Shown: positions 32,937 through 44,687, counted from the stretch's first letter. The stretch is DNA of 64,000 bases from Boesenbergia rotunda (GCA_024364735.1 JAGFNQ010004033.1:186001-250000); one strand, 5' to 3'. Program-made: numbers and translations. Notes: a model not told the origin generated them from the letters alone.

Positions 32937-33998
32937 TGTGCCAAGCGCTGGTCGGTAGTCGTGGGTGGAGGCTCTCATAACTGCTCCTCGATCTCGGTGG
33001 CGAGCTCGGCTACATCGACCTCAACCTCCTCGTCTGAGTCGACCTAGTGTCTGGCCCTCTGTCGCCTCCACGATAATACCCCCGTGGCTGAGATATCTAT
33101 GCCCGGTAAGGAGAAGTTCCTAGATCCTAGCTCATCGAATTTGGTCATCTGGATGACCTCCCCAGTAGTGATGTCACGCCCATGGTGATGTAGGAGGGCA
33201 GTGATGATGTGACTGTAGGGCATGCGTAATCGGGAATGGGTGGATATACTTGACGCGTAAATGATCGTCTGGAACATGTGGAGACCAATGTCTATGTCCA
33301 GATGGTGGATCATCACGTAGAGGAGGAAGGTGTGGAAAGGTCACATAGTTACGACATCCTGAGTGGTCAAGGGGAGAATGCAATGGACCAGAACTCTATA
33401 GAGAGCGTAGTCCTGGACACAGAGATCGACGGACTAAAATCTTTGTACCGTCGAGTTTCGTGCATCTCCAAAAAAGTAAGAATAAAGGGTGTCCAGGATG
33501 ATGCGAGAATAGGGGGCATCAAAAGGAAGGTCCCTTGGAGGATAACAACAAAAAGTGGACTGAGAAAGTCGTAGTCCAAGAAATCAGTTAAACAAAGTAG
33601 GTGTGATAGTAAGGGGGATGGACTTTACAGTAGTAGAGTAACAAAAATCATCAAGTCTGACTAAGTTGTTATAAAACTCAGCACACAGGGATGTGTTGAC
33701 TGAGTGGGTACAGTAAACAAGGTGATCGAGTTGATAAAAATTAATTGCATCTATAGCAGTCAGGCAAGATTGAACAAAGAAATGTCTATTCAGGAAGCTG
33801 ATCTTAATTGGTTTATAAGTGGTCTATGCAAATTTATTAAACAAGGCCAAGGTAGGGAACCTAGGATCTGGGCTAGGCTCGGCCCCGGGGGTAGTTTGTG
33901 TAACTCGACATTTTTTAAATAGGTAAGAGAAATTATGCATTAAAAAAATTAAGAAAAATTAACCGGAAATGCATAAGTAAATCATACCGGGGTGGCAT
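32937..33998 (-). pseudogene. Putative plant transposon protein domain-like ORF in element E
   Basis: Read on the minus strand from ATG 33998 (MPPR), a GTATGA donor-like site follows at 33987 and coding character returns near 33880 (FPTLALFNKFA). Further on, CAEFYNNLVRLDDF, then LLYVMIHHLDIDIGLHMFQTIIYAS and LRMPYSHIITALLHHHGRDI. These follow the order seen in proteins annotated as putative plant transposon protein domain (EFY.NL, then the D-I/V-G segment, then a P..I..LL block). Several stops and frameshifts. The C-terminus lies at 24990-25173 beyond insertion D. Function of this family is unknown; assignment is by remembered pattern. Confidence 0.5.
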
Positions 33999-33999
33999 T

Positions 34000-34275
34000 G
34001 TGAAAGTTGGGTGATTGAGGATAAGTGAAGAGATTTCGGTCGCCTTGGAAGGAAGAGGAATGAAGGAAGAGTTCGGATTGGTGTGGTGAAAGAGCATGAG
34101 GTGAAGGGCTTAAATAGGGTTTCACGGGCGCCCGTGAGCACTCTAGGGCGCCTGTGATGATTGAGGCGCCCGAGAGCTTCTCGGGCGCCTGAGTTAGGGT
34201 GGTCAAGGCTTTTGGCAGCTTTGGCTGCCTTGAACCACGATAAAGCATGAGGCGCCCGTAAGGTCTCGTGCGCCC
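34000..34275 (-). promoter_or_regulatory. Promoter-like stretch inside element E, before the second ORF
   Basis: On the minus strand a series of GGCGCC-centred motifs (34275-34130) leads to CGGGCGCCCGTGAAACCC, a TATTTAAG box (34116-34109), a C/T-rich leader of about 110 bp and ATG 33998. The order GGCGCCC block then TATA then CTTCACC/CTTCGACC repeats what is seen in the LTR promoters of A and K. Could be a dedicated ORF2 promoter or a remnant of another LTR. Confidence 0.5.
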
Positions 34276-34582
34276 GTGTTGACCCAATTTGACTGTTGAC
34301 CAAGTTTGACCGTTGACCAAGTTTGACTATGTTGACCATGTTTGACCATTCAATAACTAAGTCAATCAAGCCCTAGATTATATTCAAGATGAGTTATGGT
34401 CCAGCTTGTTTATTCAAACACAGCTTAGGGACCCATGCTTGGACTCGGGTTCTAGGTTTGTTCAATACAGAATAATACGACCATTGTCGTGATTTGGTTT
34501 GATAACCTAGTCCGGATCAATTAAGAACGGACTTCTGTTTTCCTAGAATCATGTCAAGACCCTTGGAACCCGAAGTGAACCA

Positions 34583-35962
34583 TTATAAGGCAACTCTCAG
34601 CTCCTTGACTTGAGTTTTCAAGGAGGAATTCTCTTCCTCAAGCTTTTGGACTTGAGTTGATTTTCCTTCTTGATTTGACTCAGTCAAGGGGCTCGAGTTG
34701 ACTTCCTCTTTCAGGAGTTTTACTTCATGTCGGAGGGTCTTAACCCGGATGTTGGCTTTCGCCAATTTTCGAGATTAGTATGAAATTAGATCATATAACT
34801 CAGATTCTGGATAACCTCTTACCGTGATTTATCCGTCCTTCGAGATTGTGAGTCTTCCGGTGTTGACATCCTCGTCCGGTTCCGATTCTGTTCCGGAGTC
34901 GACGTCTTCCGAGGTGGTCAAGGCGAGTATGTTTGCGTGCGGGACTTCTTCTTCTTCTTCGGAGGATGACTCATCCCAGGTGGCTTGAAGAGCCTTCTTC
35001 CTCCGAGCCTTCTTATTTTCCTTTAGGTTGGGGCACTCCAATTTGAAGTGTCCCTTTTTTTTGCACTCGTAGCAGGTGACGTTGCTTTTGCTCTTCGAGC
35101 TCGTCGAGGGTTCCGCTGGATCTTCCTTTCTCCGACTTAACTTCTTCTTGCTCATTTAGTGCTTATGTTCTTTGTAGTAATCGCGAGCTAGCCGGACCAA
35201 TTTGGGTCGGTCCCCTTCACTATCATCTGATTCCGAGTCTGAGTCGGATTCGGGTACTGGTTGAAGCTTCTTCTTCGGGGGGTTTCCTTGAGTTTTACCT
35301 GCAACAAACGCTATACCCTTCTTGACCAAAGTAGTATTAGTTTGTTCATGCAATTCCAACTCGGAAAACAACTCATCTAATTTAATCTCAGAAAGATTCC
35401 TGGAAACCTTGTATGCATCCACCATAGACGCCCACAGTGAGTTTCTCGAGAATGAGTTCAAAGTATACATTATTAGGTCACGGGTTTCAACCTTATGACC
35501 TATCGTGTGTAGCCCATTCATCAGCTCCTGGATCCTGGCGTGGAGTTGAGCTGCTGATTCTCCATCGTGCATCTTTATCGTATAGAGTCTGTTCAGCAAC
35601 AGATCTCTTTTGCTGATTCTGGTGTCAGATGTACCTTCGTGAAGCTCAATCAATTTGTTCTAGAGCTCCTTGGCGCTGCTGAAGGGACCTACACGGTTTA
35701 GCTCCTCTTTTGTCAGGCAACATTACAAGTTTTGGGTTGCTTTTGCGTCGGCCTCGATCTTCTTCTTTAGTGGGCCGTCCCACTCGGTATAATGTTGCAC
35801 CACGCCTTGTGCATTTTTTGGAATTTCCAGTCCAGGCTGGATAATAATCCACATGTCCACCTGAGTTTTCAGGTGGACTTCCATCCTATTTTTCCAGTAG
35901 GAGAAATCTTCTCCACTAAAAAGAGGGGGTTTGACAGTGTTGTATCCCTCTTGCATGGCCAT
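34583..35962 (-). pseudogene. gag: Sirevirus-type gag of element E
   Basis: Starts MAMQEGYNTVKPPLFSGEDFSYWKNRMEVHLKT. One frame holds to 34829, interrupted by in-frame stops at 35725-35723, 35662-35660 and 35158-35156. The contexts suggest Gln or Trp codons changed by C-to-T or G-to-A transitions. The core has RISKRDLLLNRLYTIKMHDGESAAQLHARIQELMNGL, followed by an acidic/Ser linker, the knuckle CYECKKKGHFKLEC and a Ser/Glu-rich tail. Beyond a short gap, 34765-34583 encodes a coiled-coil segment (VKTLRHEVKLLKEEV.., LEEENSSLKTQVKEL), as Sirevirus Gag proteins often have. Confidence 0.85.
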
Positions 35963-36168
35963 TAGATTTTAACTGGAAAAATTACAAAAAAAACTTATCC
36001 CAAGACTGAGTCTTGGATTAGTAGTGCTGGAAAAAATAGTAATAAAGAAAAATCAAGTGGTGTAGCACCAACCTCGATTAACGAGAAAAATACGAGCGAA
36101 AAAGAATTTAAAATTTGAAAATCTAAAAAAAATGCTCAACTGGTGGTTGCACCAGGTTTGAGCCACCC

Positions 36169-36180
36169 GCTTTGATACCA
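36169..36180 (-). other. PBS of element E
   Basis: Minus-strand TGGTATCAAAGC, two bases from the LTR start at 36183. Fixes orientation and boundary. Confidence 0.85.
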
Positions 36181-36182
36181 CT

Positions 36183-37441
36183 TGTGGGATCGGTTAGAAA
36201 CGATAGAGGGGGGGGTGAATATCGTTCGACAAAATTCTTTGGAAATCGTAAGAGTAATTGCATAGTGGAAGAGAAAAACCAACGCTAACACGTTTGTTTT
36301 TACTTGGTTCGGAGTCGCGGTTGGCTCCTACTCCAAGGCACACGGTCCTTGACCGTTTACGACGGGCAATTCTATATTTCGTCAAATAATTACAAGTGGA
36401 AGTGCGAATATAGAATAAAAAGATTACAGCAATTAAACTAAATTATACCGACGACCGGAAGATCGGAGTGTCATAGCCGCGGGTCGTCGTTGGCGCTTGA
36501 ATCTTGAGCACGGGGAATTTTGGAGCAGAGCGTGTCGAAGAATGCGTTGGGAATTGTTGTTCTGAAGCCTAGGGGGTGAACCCCTATTTATACTACGTAG
36601 CGTGGGCACTTGTGTTGATGGGGGCACTTGACACGTGGCCTATTCTGCGAGAAACTCAATCCGCAGACTTGGCCAGCGCTTATCCCCTCAACCAGGGCGC
36701 CTGAGCTAACTGGGGCGCCTGTGTTAACATAGGCGCCTCATATGCAGTCTTGAAGCTTTGCTTCGAAGTGCCTGGATCTTCCCCTTTGTTTGGGGCTCTT
36801 GTTTCAACACAAGTGCCTAGCCCAGTAGGGAGCCTCACACCATTGAGGCGCCTGGGAGCAGAAATCTCCATCCCTTCATTCCTACAACCAGGGTTAGTTC
36901 CAAAACACAAGAAACATATAAATAGTATAGATTTCATCATGATATACAGCCTGAGCTGTCTTGGTTCTGACTTTGAGCTTCTCAAATAGAACCCTAGGTC
37001 GAGCCGACGCCTAATATTCCCTCCATGGGGAACGCAACCTCACCTACTCCTCTAAGGAGATTTTACCTGTTTGCCAACCAGCTCCTTCGGTTGGACTTTT
37101 GCCCAATCCTCCGGATCAGGTCTTAGTGCCCAGCTTCACTCACCAGGTCTTAGTGCCCAACTTCACTCACCAGGTCTTCGGTGCCTAGTCCACGACCAGG
37201 ACTTAGTGCTCAGCTTCACTCACCAGCTCTTAGTGCCCAGCTTCACTCACAGGTCTAAGTTGCCCAGCCCGCGGCCAGGACTTAGTGCCCAATTCTTAGA
37301 ACCAGGACTTAGTGCCTAGTGTACCTAGGACTTTTTCCTGCACACTTAATTAGCATTGTTAGATCACAATAAGACCTTAACTTCTGAACCCTTTGCCATT
37401 ATCAAAACACAGGTTTGACTTTGGTGCTTCCGGCACCAACG
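36183..37441 (-). mobile_element. Element E 5' LTR
   Basis: About 1,259 bp. On the minus strand: hairpin-array units with CCTGGTGAGTGAAGCTGGGC form (37120-37310), a three-hairpin module (36985-37095), CTAACCC with TTGTAG in place of TTGCAG (near 36880-36897), and TATAAATAG (36584-36592). The outer end is slightly altered (..CCAACGCA), so the exact last base is uncertain. Confidence 0.85.
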
Positions 37442-38445
37442 CATAGTGGTATTTCTTGTACTATACGTAGATGATATTTTGCTCATTGGCAACAATGTCA
37501 AAGTATTATCAGACGTAAGGGCATGGTTGTCCAAACAGTTTGATATGAAGGACTTGGGAGAAGCTGGACACATCCTTGGGATCAAGGTTATAAGGGATCG
37601 CAAGAAAAGGATGTTGTGCTTATCTCAAGATTCATACATAGATACTGTCCTAGCTCATTTTAGCATGCAAAACTCCAAGAAAGGTTTTCTACCTTTTAGG
37701 CATGGAGTACCTTTATCTAAAGAGATATGTCCTATAACATCAAAGGAGATAGAGGAAATGAAGGCGGTTCCTTATGCTTCGGCTGTGGGAAGCCTCATGT
37801 ATGCTATGCTATGTGCGAGGCCGGATATCTGCTTTGCCGTGGCATGATTAGCAGATATCAGAGTAATTCAGGACAGGGACATTGGACTACAGTAAAGCAT
37901 ATATTGAAGTACCTGAGAAGGACTAAGGATTATATGCTAGTTTACCAGGCAGATCAATTACTCCCTATGGGTTATACGGATTTTGACTTCCAATCAGATA
38001 GGGATAATAGTAAGTCTACCTTGAGCTATGTGTTTACTTTAGGAGGTGGAGCCATAGTATGGAGGAGTATCAAATAGAAATGCGTGGCGGACTCCACCAT
38101 GGAAGCTGCGTATGTGGCGGCCTCTAAGGCAGCCAAAGAAGTTGTATGACTCAGGAACTTCTTGATGGACTTGGATGTGATTCCTGGATTGCCCAGAGCT
38201 ATCACAATTTAATGCGATAACAGTGGTGCAGTTGCAAACTTGAAGGAACCACGAGCCCATAAGGCAAGTAAACACATAGAGCGCAAGTACCACGTGTGAT
38301 ACGAGAGATCGTAAAGCGAGGTGAAGTTGTTGTCACCAAGATTGCATCAGTGGATAACTTGGCAGATTCTTTCACTAAGGCCCTTCCAATGAGAGCTTTT
38401 GATAGGCATGTGGAGGGAATAGGAGTCAGATGTATGATAGTTTGA
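37442..38445 (+). pseudogene. pol: Element F: RT end and RNase H
   Basis: Resumes F's pol with VVFLVLYVDDILLIGN (YVDD catalytic motif), IKVIRDRKKRMLCLSQDSYID and VPYASAVGSLMYAMLCARPDICFAV. A frameshift near 37843 moves to a frame with WTTVKHILKYLRRTKDYMLVYQ. RNase H words follow: STMEAAYVAASKAAKE, CDNSGAVANLKEP, KHIERKYH, DNLADSFTKALP. Stops (38077, about 38147, 38210, 38298) are scattered. The ORF ends with TGA at 38443-38445, 33 bp before the LTR. Confidence 0.9.
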
Positions 38446-38467
38446 TGGCAGCATAGTCTTTTAGTAT

Positions 38468-38478
38468 CAGTGGGAGAT
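38468..38478 (+). other. PPT of element F
   Basis: CAGTGGGAGAT immediately before the LTR start TGTTAGGATG. Confidence 0.85.
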
Positions 38479-39338
38479 TGTTAGGATGTATACTAAAAGC
38501 CTAGCTTTTGTATGAACATCTACATTTTGGAATGAGAATCACATGATCATTGTTTGCATTTGATATTTCTTATATGTGTGCAAATTGTCTGACACTTTAC
38601 ATTGTAGATAACATGGTGTGTGGTGCCACACAGAAGATCATGTTATCAGTCCCTTGTAAAGTATAAGTAGTGGCTCACAACCGAGATGGTTTTGGACAAA
38701 CCATTGCGATGGTTGTAGTGTAATTTGGTATTAGTCTATCTTGACCATAGAATTATACTAGTACACTTTATGTGTATTGATCAGGACCGATATAGAATGA
38801 TTCAATTTATACTGATATATAATTGAATCAGACCTCAGATATTATGGTGTACATGCTCTTAATCCCGATATAATAACGGACACATGTACTTAATATCTAT
38901 TTCTTTGAATCAGACCTCAGATTTATTTGTTAAATCGATGGTCCGGTAAATTGGGGAATAATATTATTTACATGGTGTGCCGTTGATTATAGAAGGAAGT
39001 CGTGTCCTAATGCGTTAGGATGATGATGTTCCCTTGAGGAGCTCATAAAGCTCATCATGTTAAATCCTGTAGGTGGACATGGTCCGACATGATGATAAGG
39101 TTGAGTGGTACTACTCATGGAGTTAGATATTAATTAATTAAATTGTCAGTAATTTAATTAATTAATGGACATGCGAGATCTTAAACACGGGGAGATTTTG
39201 TACATATAATATGGTGAAACCCATATTTATTATGGGAGTTGGTGAGGTAGTTCAATGATAATCCTTTAGTGGATTAGATTATCATTAATGGATCGGGCTT
39301 TGATCCATTAGGAGGCCAAGACCCAACTCCTCATGGTC

Positions 39339-39343
39339 CCTAT
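39339..39343. repeat. TSD of element C (left)
   Basis: CCTAT, repeated at 52163-52167. Confidence 0.95.
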
Positions 39344-39574
39344 TGTAGCGACCCGACTTCTCTCTACCTTAGACGGATCGTTACTTTTCTCTACTTCTCA
39401 ACTCTCTATACATGACTAAAGAAAATTGCGGAAATCTTTTTTTTTTCTTTTAAATTCTGCTAACAATTATATTCTAACTTAAGCAATCATGTATAATAAT
39501 ACCATGTCATACTTTCTTCTCAAATCCCATAGCTAATACCTGTTGAAAACAGCCTTACCCTTCTTAAACTGCCT

Positions 39575-39611
39575 GTACCAGTCGACTGGTGACGTGGCAG
39601 TCGACTGGTAC
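39575..39611. repeat. GTACCAGTCGACTG hairpin, left LTR of C
   Basis: 14-base arms GTACCAGTCGACTG and CAGTCGACTGGTAC around GTGACGTGG. Repeated at 50067-50103 in the right LTR. Confidence 0.85.
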
Positions 39612-42600
39612 GCCTGTCATCAGTTTTACAGGTTTCGGCCCTTGCTTTCCAAGTCCACCATTCCTTCAATTTCGAGCCATATCAAACTACGACACCATTT
39701 CTATACTCTATATCAGTTTCCTAAACAATTTAGCCAATCAAACGAATCCCTAAACTTGAATTTAGGACTTTTATGGAAGAAAATAAACTAAACAAGTTTA
39801 TATAAACTTTAACAATAGAGTTTGTACCAATCTTGACTTCTATGAATTTATAACACCAAATACATGTTCTACGACCTTGCTAAAGCATTATGAAATGTGA
39901 TTGCAACTTTTCTGAACATTTTTAAGAAATAAAAACTTGATTCAAAGGGAAATTGATACTATCTTGGCACGAACTCCTTTCCCTCTAACAAAGTATCAAT
40001 ATCTCTAACTACTCACACTTCTACTCATCCAATGCAATCATAAGGATATATATGCTAAATGAAATGACATGGAATCTTTACTCTAAGAAATTTAGCATGT
40101 AAAACTATCCAAAACTCATATACTCAATAATCTCCATAAGCAAGAACTTGAAATTTGAATAACTTAAACCATGTAATTCAAATAACTAAATTGTCTCGTC
40201 TCAAGGATCTCTCCATAATCAGCCACCACACACACTCTACTCAGCACCGCCTCGTCGTCTTCCTTCAGAATTGCTTGCCTTTACCTTTATCTGCAATAAG
40301 AGGAAATGCATCTATAAGCATAAAGCTTAGTAAGTACTATCTAGCTCACAAAAACTCGGAATGTGCAAACATGCTTCTAGATCAAACTGAACATCATATG
40401 AGATCCTAATATGCTTGAAAGAAAACTAAGAACATGTATAACTCCAAAACATGCATACTCAAGCAATAATAAATCTCAATTTACTTTTCTTGGCTCAACT
40501 AGAAACTTTAGCTATTCTTTAACTTTTGAAAACTTTCTTAAACTTTAGAAAACTTTGCTAAAGCATATACTTGAAAATACTAATCACTTGGATCCACTGA
40601 AGACGTAAGTACCATCTGATGCGCGTTCCCTAAAAGGTTGGGGTAGCGAGCCGCCAATCCTAATAGAGCAGACCTTGGTCTACCAGGGCCAAGACCTTGG
40701 AATTGGACACCTGGATTTCTTTAACGACGCCCTTGGACGCCGGGTACTGGCCTTAGAAAATAAAATAGCTTTTCTTACTTTTCTTTCTTATCTGTAAATG
40801 CCTTGGCATTTTCTGGAGCACCTTGCGTGCTAAAATCCCTAAGTCTTGACTTTTGGGGATTTCTTAAGGCCTTGGCCTTTTCTTTTCTTATCTTTATCTT
40901 CTCTTTTCTTTTCTCATAGCTTTCTTAGACCCTAAACTCATATAGGGTACATGAATAAACTTATACATAAGCATACAACAATTAATGAACTAAGATAACA
41001 TGCAAAAACTTAAACAAAAAGGAAATAGCTCTTTTTAAAACTTTTAAAGGAAATTCTCGCGGAAAAACCGCCTCTTACTGCAGGTGAGCAGTACTTACAT
41101 TGATATCTTGGACTTACAACCAAGATTAATGTCTAGAGCTCGGGAGAAACTTGAGATCTCAGAGAATTCTTCACGTCTACGCGTTCCTCTCGTCGCGGGG
41201 ATCCCGAATATAGGATTATCTCTTGGAGAAGAGTCTTGGCCGGCCCTGTAACGCCCGCCCTTATATCTACTCTCGGGACGGGGTTACGTACAACTCAATC
41301 ATATAGTAATATATATTTTTTCTTTTTCTATCTTCTAGCATGACATTAAAACAACAAGGCAAGGACTTAAGGGAACTAGGTACTAAGCATGCTTGCAAAA
41401 ATTATCAAATGTCATTCTATAACCCGATAACATCACTAGTAATGTAACTCATAACATAATCAAGTATAAGAGACCTCCAAGGTAAACACTATCATGTCAT
41501 GTCAATCCTAATCACTAATACTTATTGTCAAGGAGCATAACATAAGCATAAATATGTAGATATAGAAATTTTTCTTCCCGAGCCACCACCCCACACATCT
41601 TCAGCCTCCTGCCTCTTCCTTCCATTTAAGTGTTATCTGCAGCATAAGACAACACATAAACTAGTAAGCACAATGCTTAGTAAGGATCCTGTCCTACTCG
41701 CAAAATCCGTACAAAAGAACATAACATGTACACATAATGAGTTCATCAAAGCATGTTAAACATCCAAGTTTCTAACATGCAGTATCAAGTACCTCAAGCA
41801 TACTCTTCACATATTACAAATATTTTCAAAGAATGTTTTCAAAACATTTCCATAATGGTAGTACTTAAAAATACATCCATATCATATCGGGCCCTGTTGT
41901 GTACCAACTATCGCGCGGAACTATTGCGCGTTCCCTAATGAATTAGGGTAGCGAGCCACCAAGTCATTAGAGCAGGACCCTTCCGTCCTACCGGAGCCAC
42001 GTTAACATGCACCCCGGATTTGTTTAACGACCCCCTTCCGAGTCGGGTACACAACTTAAAAGTAAAATACTTATCATGCTGTTACATATATGCTAAGGAA
42101 TACTCCATATTTACTCTTATGGGACACACCACTCTTCAAGGGTGCTCTTGATCCCCTAGGGACACACCACACATTCGGGTGCTCTTGATCCCATACTATT
42201 TGAGTATCCTTCAAGCATTTTAACATATCACATGCAATTTCATAAGTGTGCCCCATGGGCTATAAGGCATGCTCATACATACATCATATTTCATGCATGT
42301 CCATACATACATCATATTTCATACTTGTTCATACATGCATCATACATGTTTATACATACATCATATTTCATACTTGTTCATACATATATCATATTCCATA
42401 CATGTTCATACATACTTCATCATGCATCATATTTCAACCACTTAACCTACCTTAGACCTGACAAGCTTTGGTCACATAGGTCATACTCATATCGTAGGAA
42501 GTGGTAGCATGCTATCAATTAAGATTTCAATCAGACATCTCATTTAAACACCTCATACATAAACATATCAAAGCATGCTAACAATTAAGGTTTCCTTATC

Positions 42601-43814
42601 AACCATTCCATTTAACACCACATACATACACATATGATCATCCCCAACCATAAACATATATCATAGGGTAGTTTGACCTTTACAAACCCTAGTCCTAGTG
42701 GGTTGGCCGAAACATCAAGAGTAGGGAAATATCAGGACTTTTGCATTAATCATTCACACATACATTTATTCAAACACCTCATACATAAACATATCATAGC
42801 ATGCTAACAATTTAAGGTTTACATATCAACCCTTCCATTTAACACCACATACATATACATATGATTATCCCCAACCATAAACATATATCATAGGATAATT
42901 AATTTTCACAAACCCTAAAGTCCATGCCTTGGCTGAAAGTCCTATGATAGGGCAAGTTCAATTTTTTGCAATGAAATATTCACACAACCATCTATACAAC
43001 ACCTTGTATACACTATCATACAATATACTAAGCATGGATACATTATGTGATAATTCAATCCTCACTAACCCTAATTCCTAGGTCTTGGCCGAAACCCATC
43101 TAAACCCTAACCCTAGTTTCATAGGGTAGGAGTATCCAATATTCATACAAACATATATTCAAACACTTGATCTACATTCCTAAGCATGAATCCATTATAG
43201 AAAATCATAAAATCCCCAAACCCTAATTTCTATCATGCATGGCCGAAACTTATAAGGGTGCAAATCCCAATTTTTGGTATTACAACATGAAGGGAAACAA
43301 CATATAAGCATACCCTAAATTTCAAGGAATCTTTCCATGTAATAAAAAGTGACCAAGGCCTCCCTTCAAGAGGGGGCCGAAACTTTCAAAGGTGAAAAGC
43401 CCTAAATTTTGTACAAGAAAAATAACAAGGATCACACATAACCATTATACTGCAGGCGAGGGGATACTTACATCCTTGCGCTGGAATTTCTTTAAACCGT
43501 AGGGTACCCTACACTTGAAGGGTATGTGAAACCTTTTTCTTCCAACTTTTCTCTAAGACTCCTTGGTCTTGGTAGAAGGTAAAGACACTTGGCTTTCCTC
43601 CTTGTAATTGCCCTAGAGTTAGAACCCTAGGAGGTTGGTTTCGAAAATGGAAGAAGAGAAGAAGAAGATGGTGGTTTCGGTGGAGAAGGAAGAAGAAGAA
43701 GAGAAGTAAAAGGAAGTTACTCCAACTTCCCATATTTATACTTTTCCCATGAAAAGACATGTCTCTTCACTCTTACCCACTTAACAAGCATGTTCCTTAT
43801 TCTCTAACAAGAAA

Positions 43815-43892
43815 CATGGCTTGGTGCAATGGTTAAGACATTGCTAGTGCAACTAGGGGGGGGGGTTCAAGGTTCAATCCCTGCTTCCTCCC
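43815..43892 (+). other. tRNA-like sequence in S2
   Basis: TGGCTTGGTGCAATGGTTAAG (A-box-like) and GGTTCAAGGTTCAATCCC (B-box-like) flank an expanded G tract. Near the LTR end if the 66-bp satellite is ignored, as in S1 and C. Not a functional tRNA by inspection. Confidence 0.55.
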
Positions 43893-43969
43893 TTCTATAT
43901 TTCCTTTTTATCACATTTTGCACTAATCCAAGCCCATTAAGCCAAGCCCATCATGAAATTTCATAATAT

Positions 43970-44412
43970 TAATTATATTCCATGAATTCATATATTTCAT
44001 AATATTTCATGATAATATTTCATGAATTCCATAATATTTCATATTTATGAATTCATAATATTTCATAATATTTCATGATACTATTTCATGAATTCCATAA
44101 TATTTCATATTTATGAATTCATAATATTTCATAATATTTCATGATACTATTTCATGAATTCCATAATATTTCATATTTATGAATTCATAATATTTCATAA
44201 TATTTCATGATACTATTTCATGAATTCCATAATTATGAATTCATAATATTTCATAATACTTCATGATACTATTTCATGAATTCCATAATATTTCATATTT
44301 ATGAATTCATAATATTTCATGATACTATTTCATGAATTCCATAATATTTCATATTTATGAATTCATAATATTTCATAATATTTCATGATACTATTTCATG
44401 AATTTCACCATA
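43970..44412. repeat. 66-bp tandem repeat in S2
   Basis: About six to seven copies of a unit made of TTTATGAATTCATAATATTT and further CATGA/TTTCATG words; three copies at 44041, 44107 and 44173 give a period of exactly 66. One copy is shortened near 44230. Internal TTCATGAA and GAATTC palindromes. Confidence 0.9.
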
Positions 44413-44618
44413 TTTCATATGGGAAATTTCGGGGCGTTACAGGCCCTCCTTGGCCTTGATGGTGGTCGGCGTCGCCCAAGAGGAGGGGTGGTCGGCGTGA
44501 GGGTTTGGAGAGGAGAGAAATAAAATTTCTCTCTTTAACTATCTATTTATACTTAAGGCAGATTAAACTAACAATTCCTTAAATAACCTTCTCTCCGTCC
44601 CTTGTTGTGCTTGATACC

Positions 44619-44687
44619 CCTAGCCCAGCCGGTTGTGCGCTTGTGTCATCTCGCGGTGGTCGCGGGTTCGATCCACCCGCTGCACTT
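44619..44687 (+). other. tRNA-like sequence in left LTR of C
   Basis: TAGCCCAGCCGGTTGTGCGC and CGCGGGTTCGATCCACCCGC form an A-box-like segment and a full T-arm with GGTTCGATCC. The copy in the right LTR is at 51911-51979. Runs antisense to C. Confidence 0.6.

Larger units (their letters stand above)
22311..37441 (-). mobile_element. Element E: Sirevirus-like element with gag and a second ORF
   Basis: Minus-strand element. In element order: LTR (37441-36183), PBS (36180-36169), gag (35962 to about 34583), a promoter-like stretch (34275-34000), a plant-transposon-protein-like ORF (33998-32937, continuing at 25173-24990 on the other side of insertion D), non-coding 3' region, PPT (23349-23335) and LTR (23334-22311). 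Without D its interior is about 5.1 kb and no integrase, RT or RNase H is visible, so it is non-autonomous or deleted. It lies inside the RT of F; the TSD is decayed (AGTAG versus CATAG). Confidence 0.8.
41247..44441 (-). mobile_element. S2: solo LTR of a chromovirus-like element inside C's LTR
   Basis: 3,195 bp, ends TGTAACGCCC and GGGGCGTTACA, perfect TSD GGCCC (41242-41246 and 44442-44446). No coding region. It contains CATACATACATCATATTTCATAC-type microsatellite sequence (42270-42430), repeated ACCACATACATA blocks (42600-42890), a minus-strand TATA-like box near 43730, a tRNA-like sequence and a 66-bp satellite. It is younger than C, which is itself very young. Confidence 0.9.

Noticed and set aside
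38479..39343. Host gene promoter or UTR next to F pol
   Set aside because: It starts with TGTTAG right after a PPT and shares blocks with D's LTR, so it is F's 3' LTR.
42232..42507. Repetitive HTSYFILVHTYI-type protein
   Set aside because: It is a translation of the CATACATACATCATATTTC microsatellite in S2.
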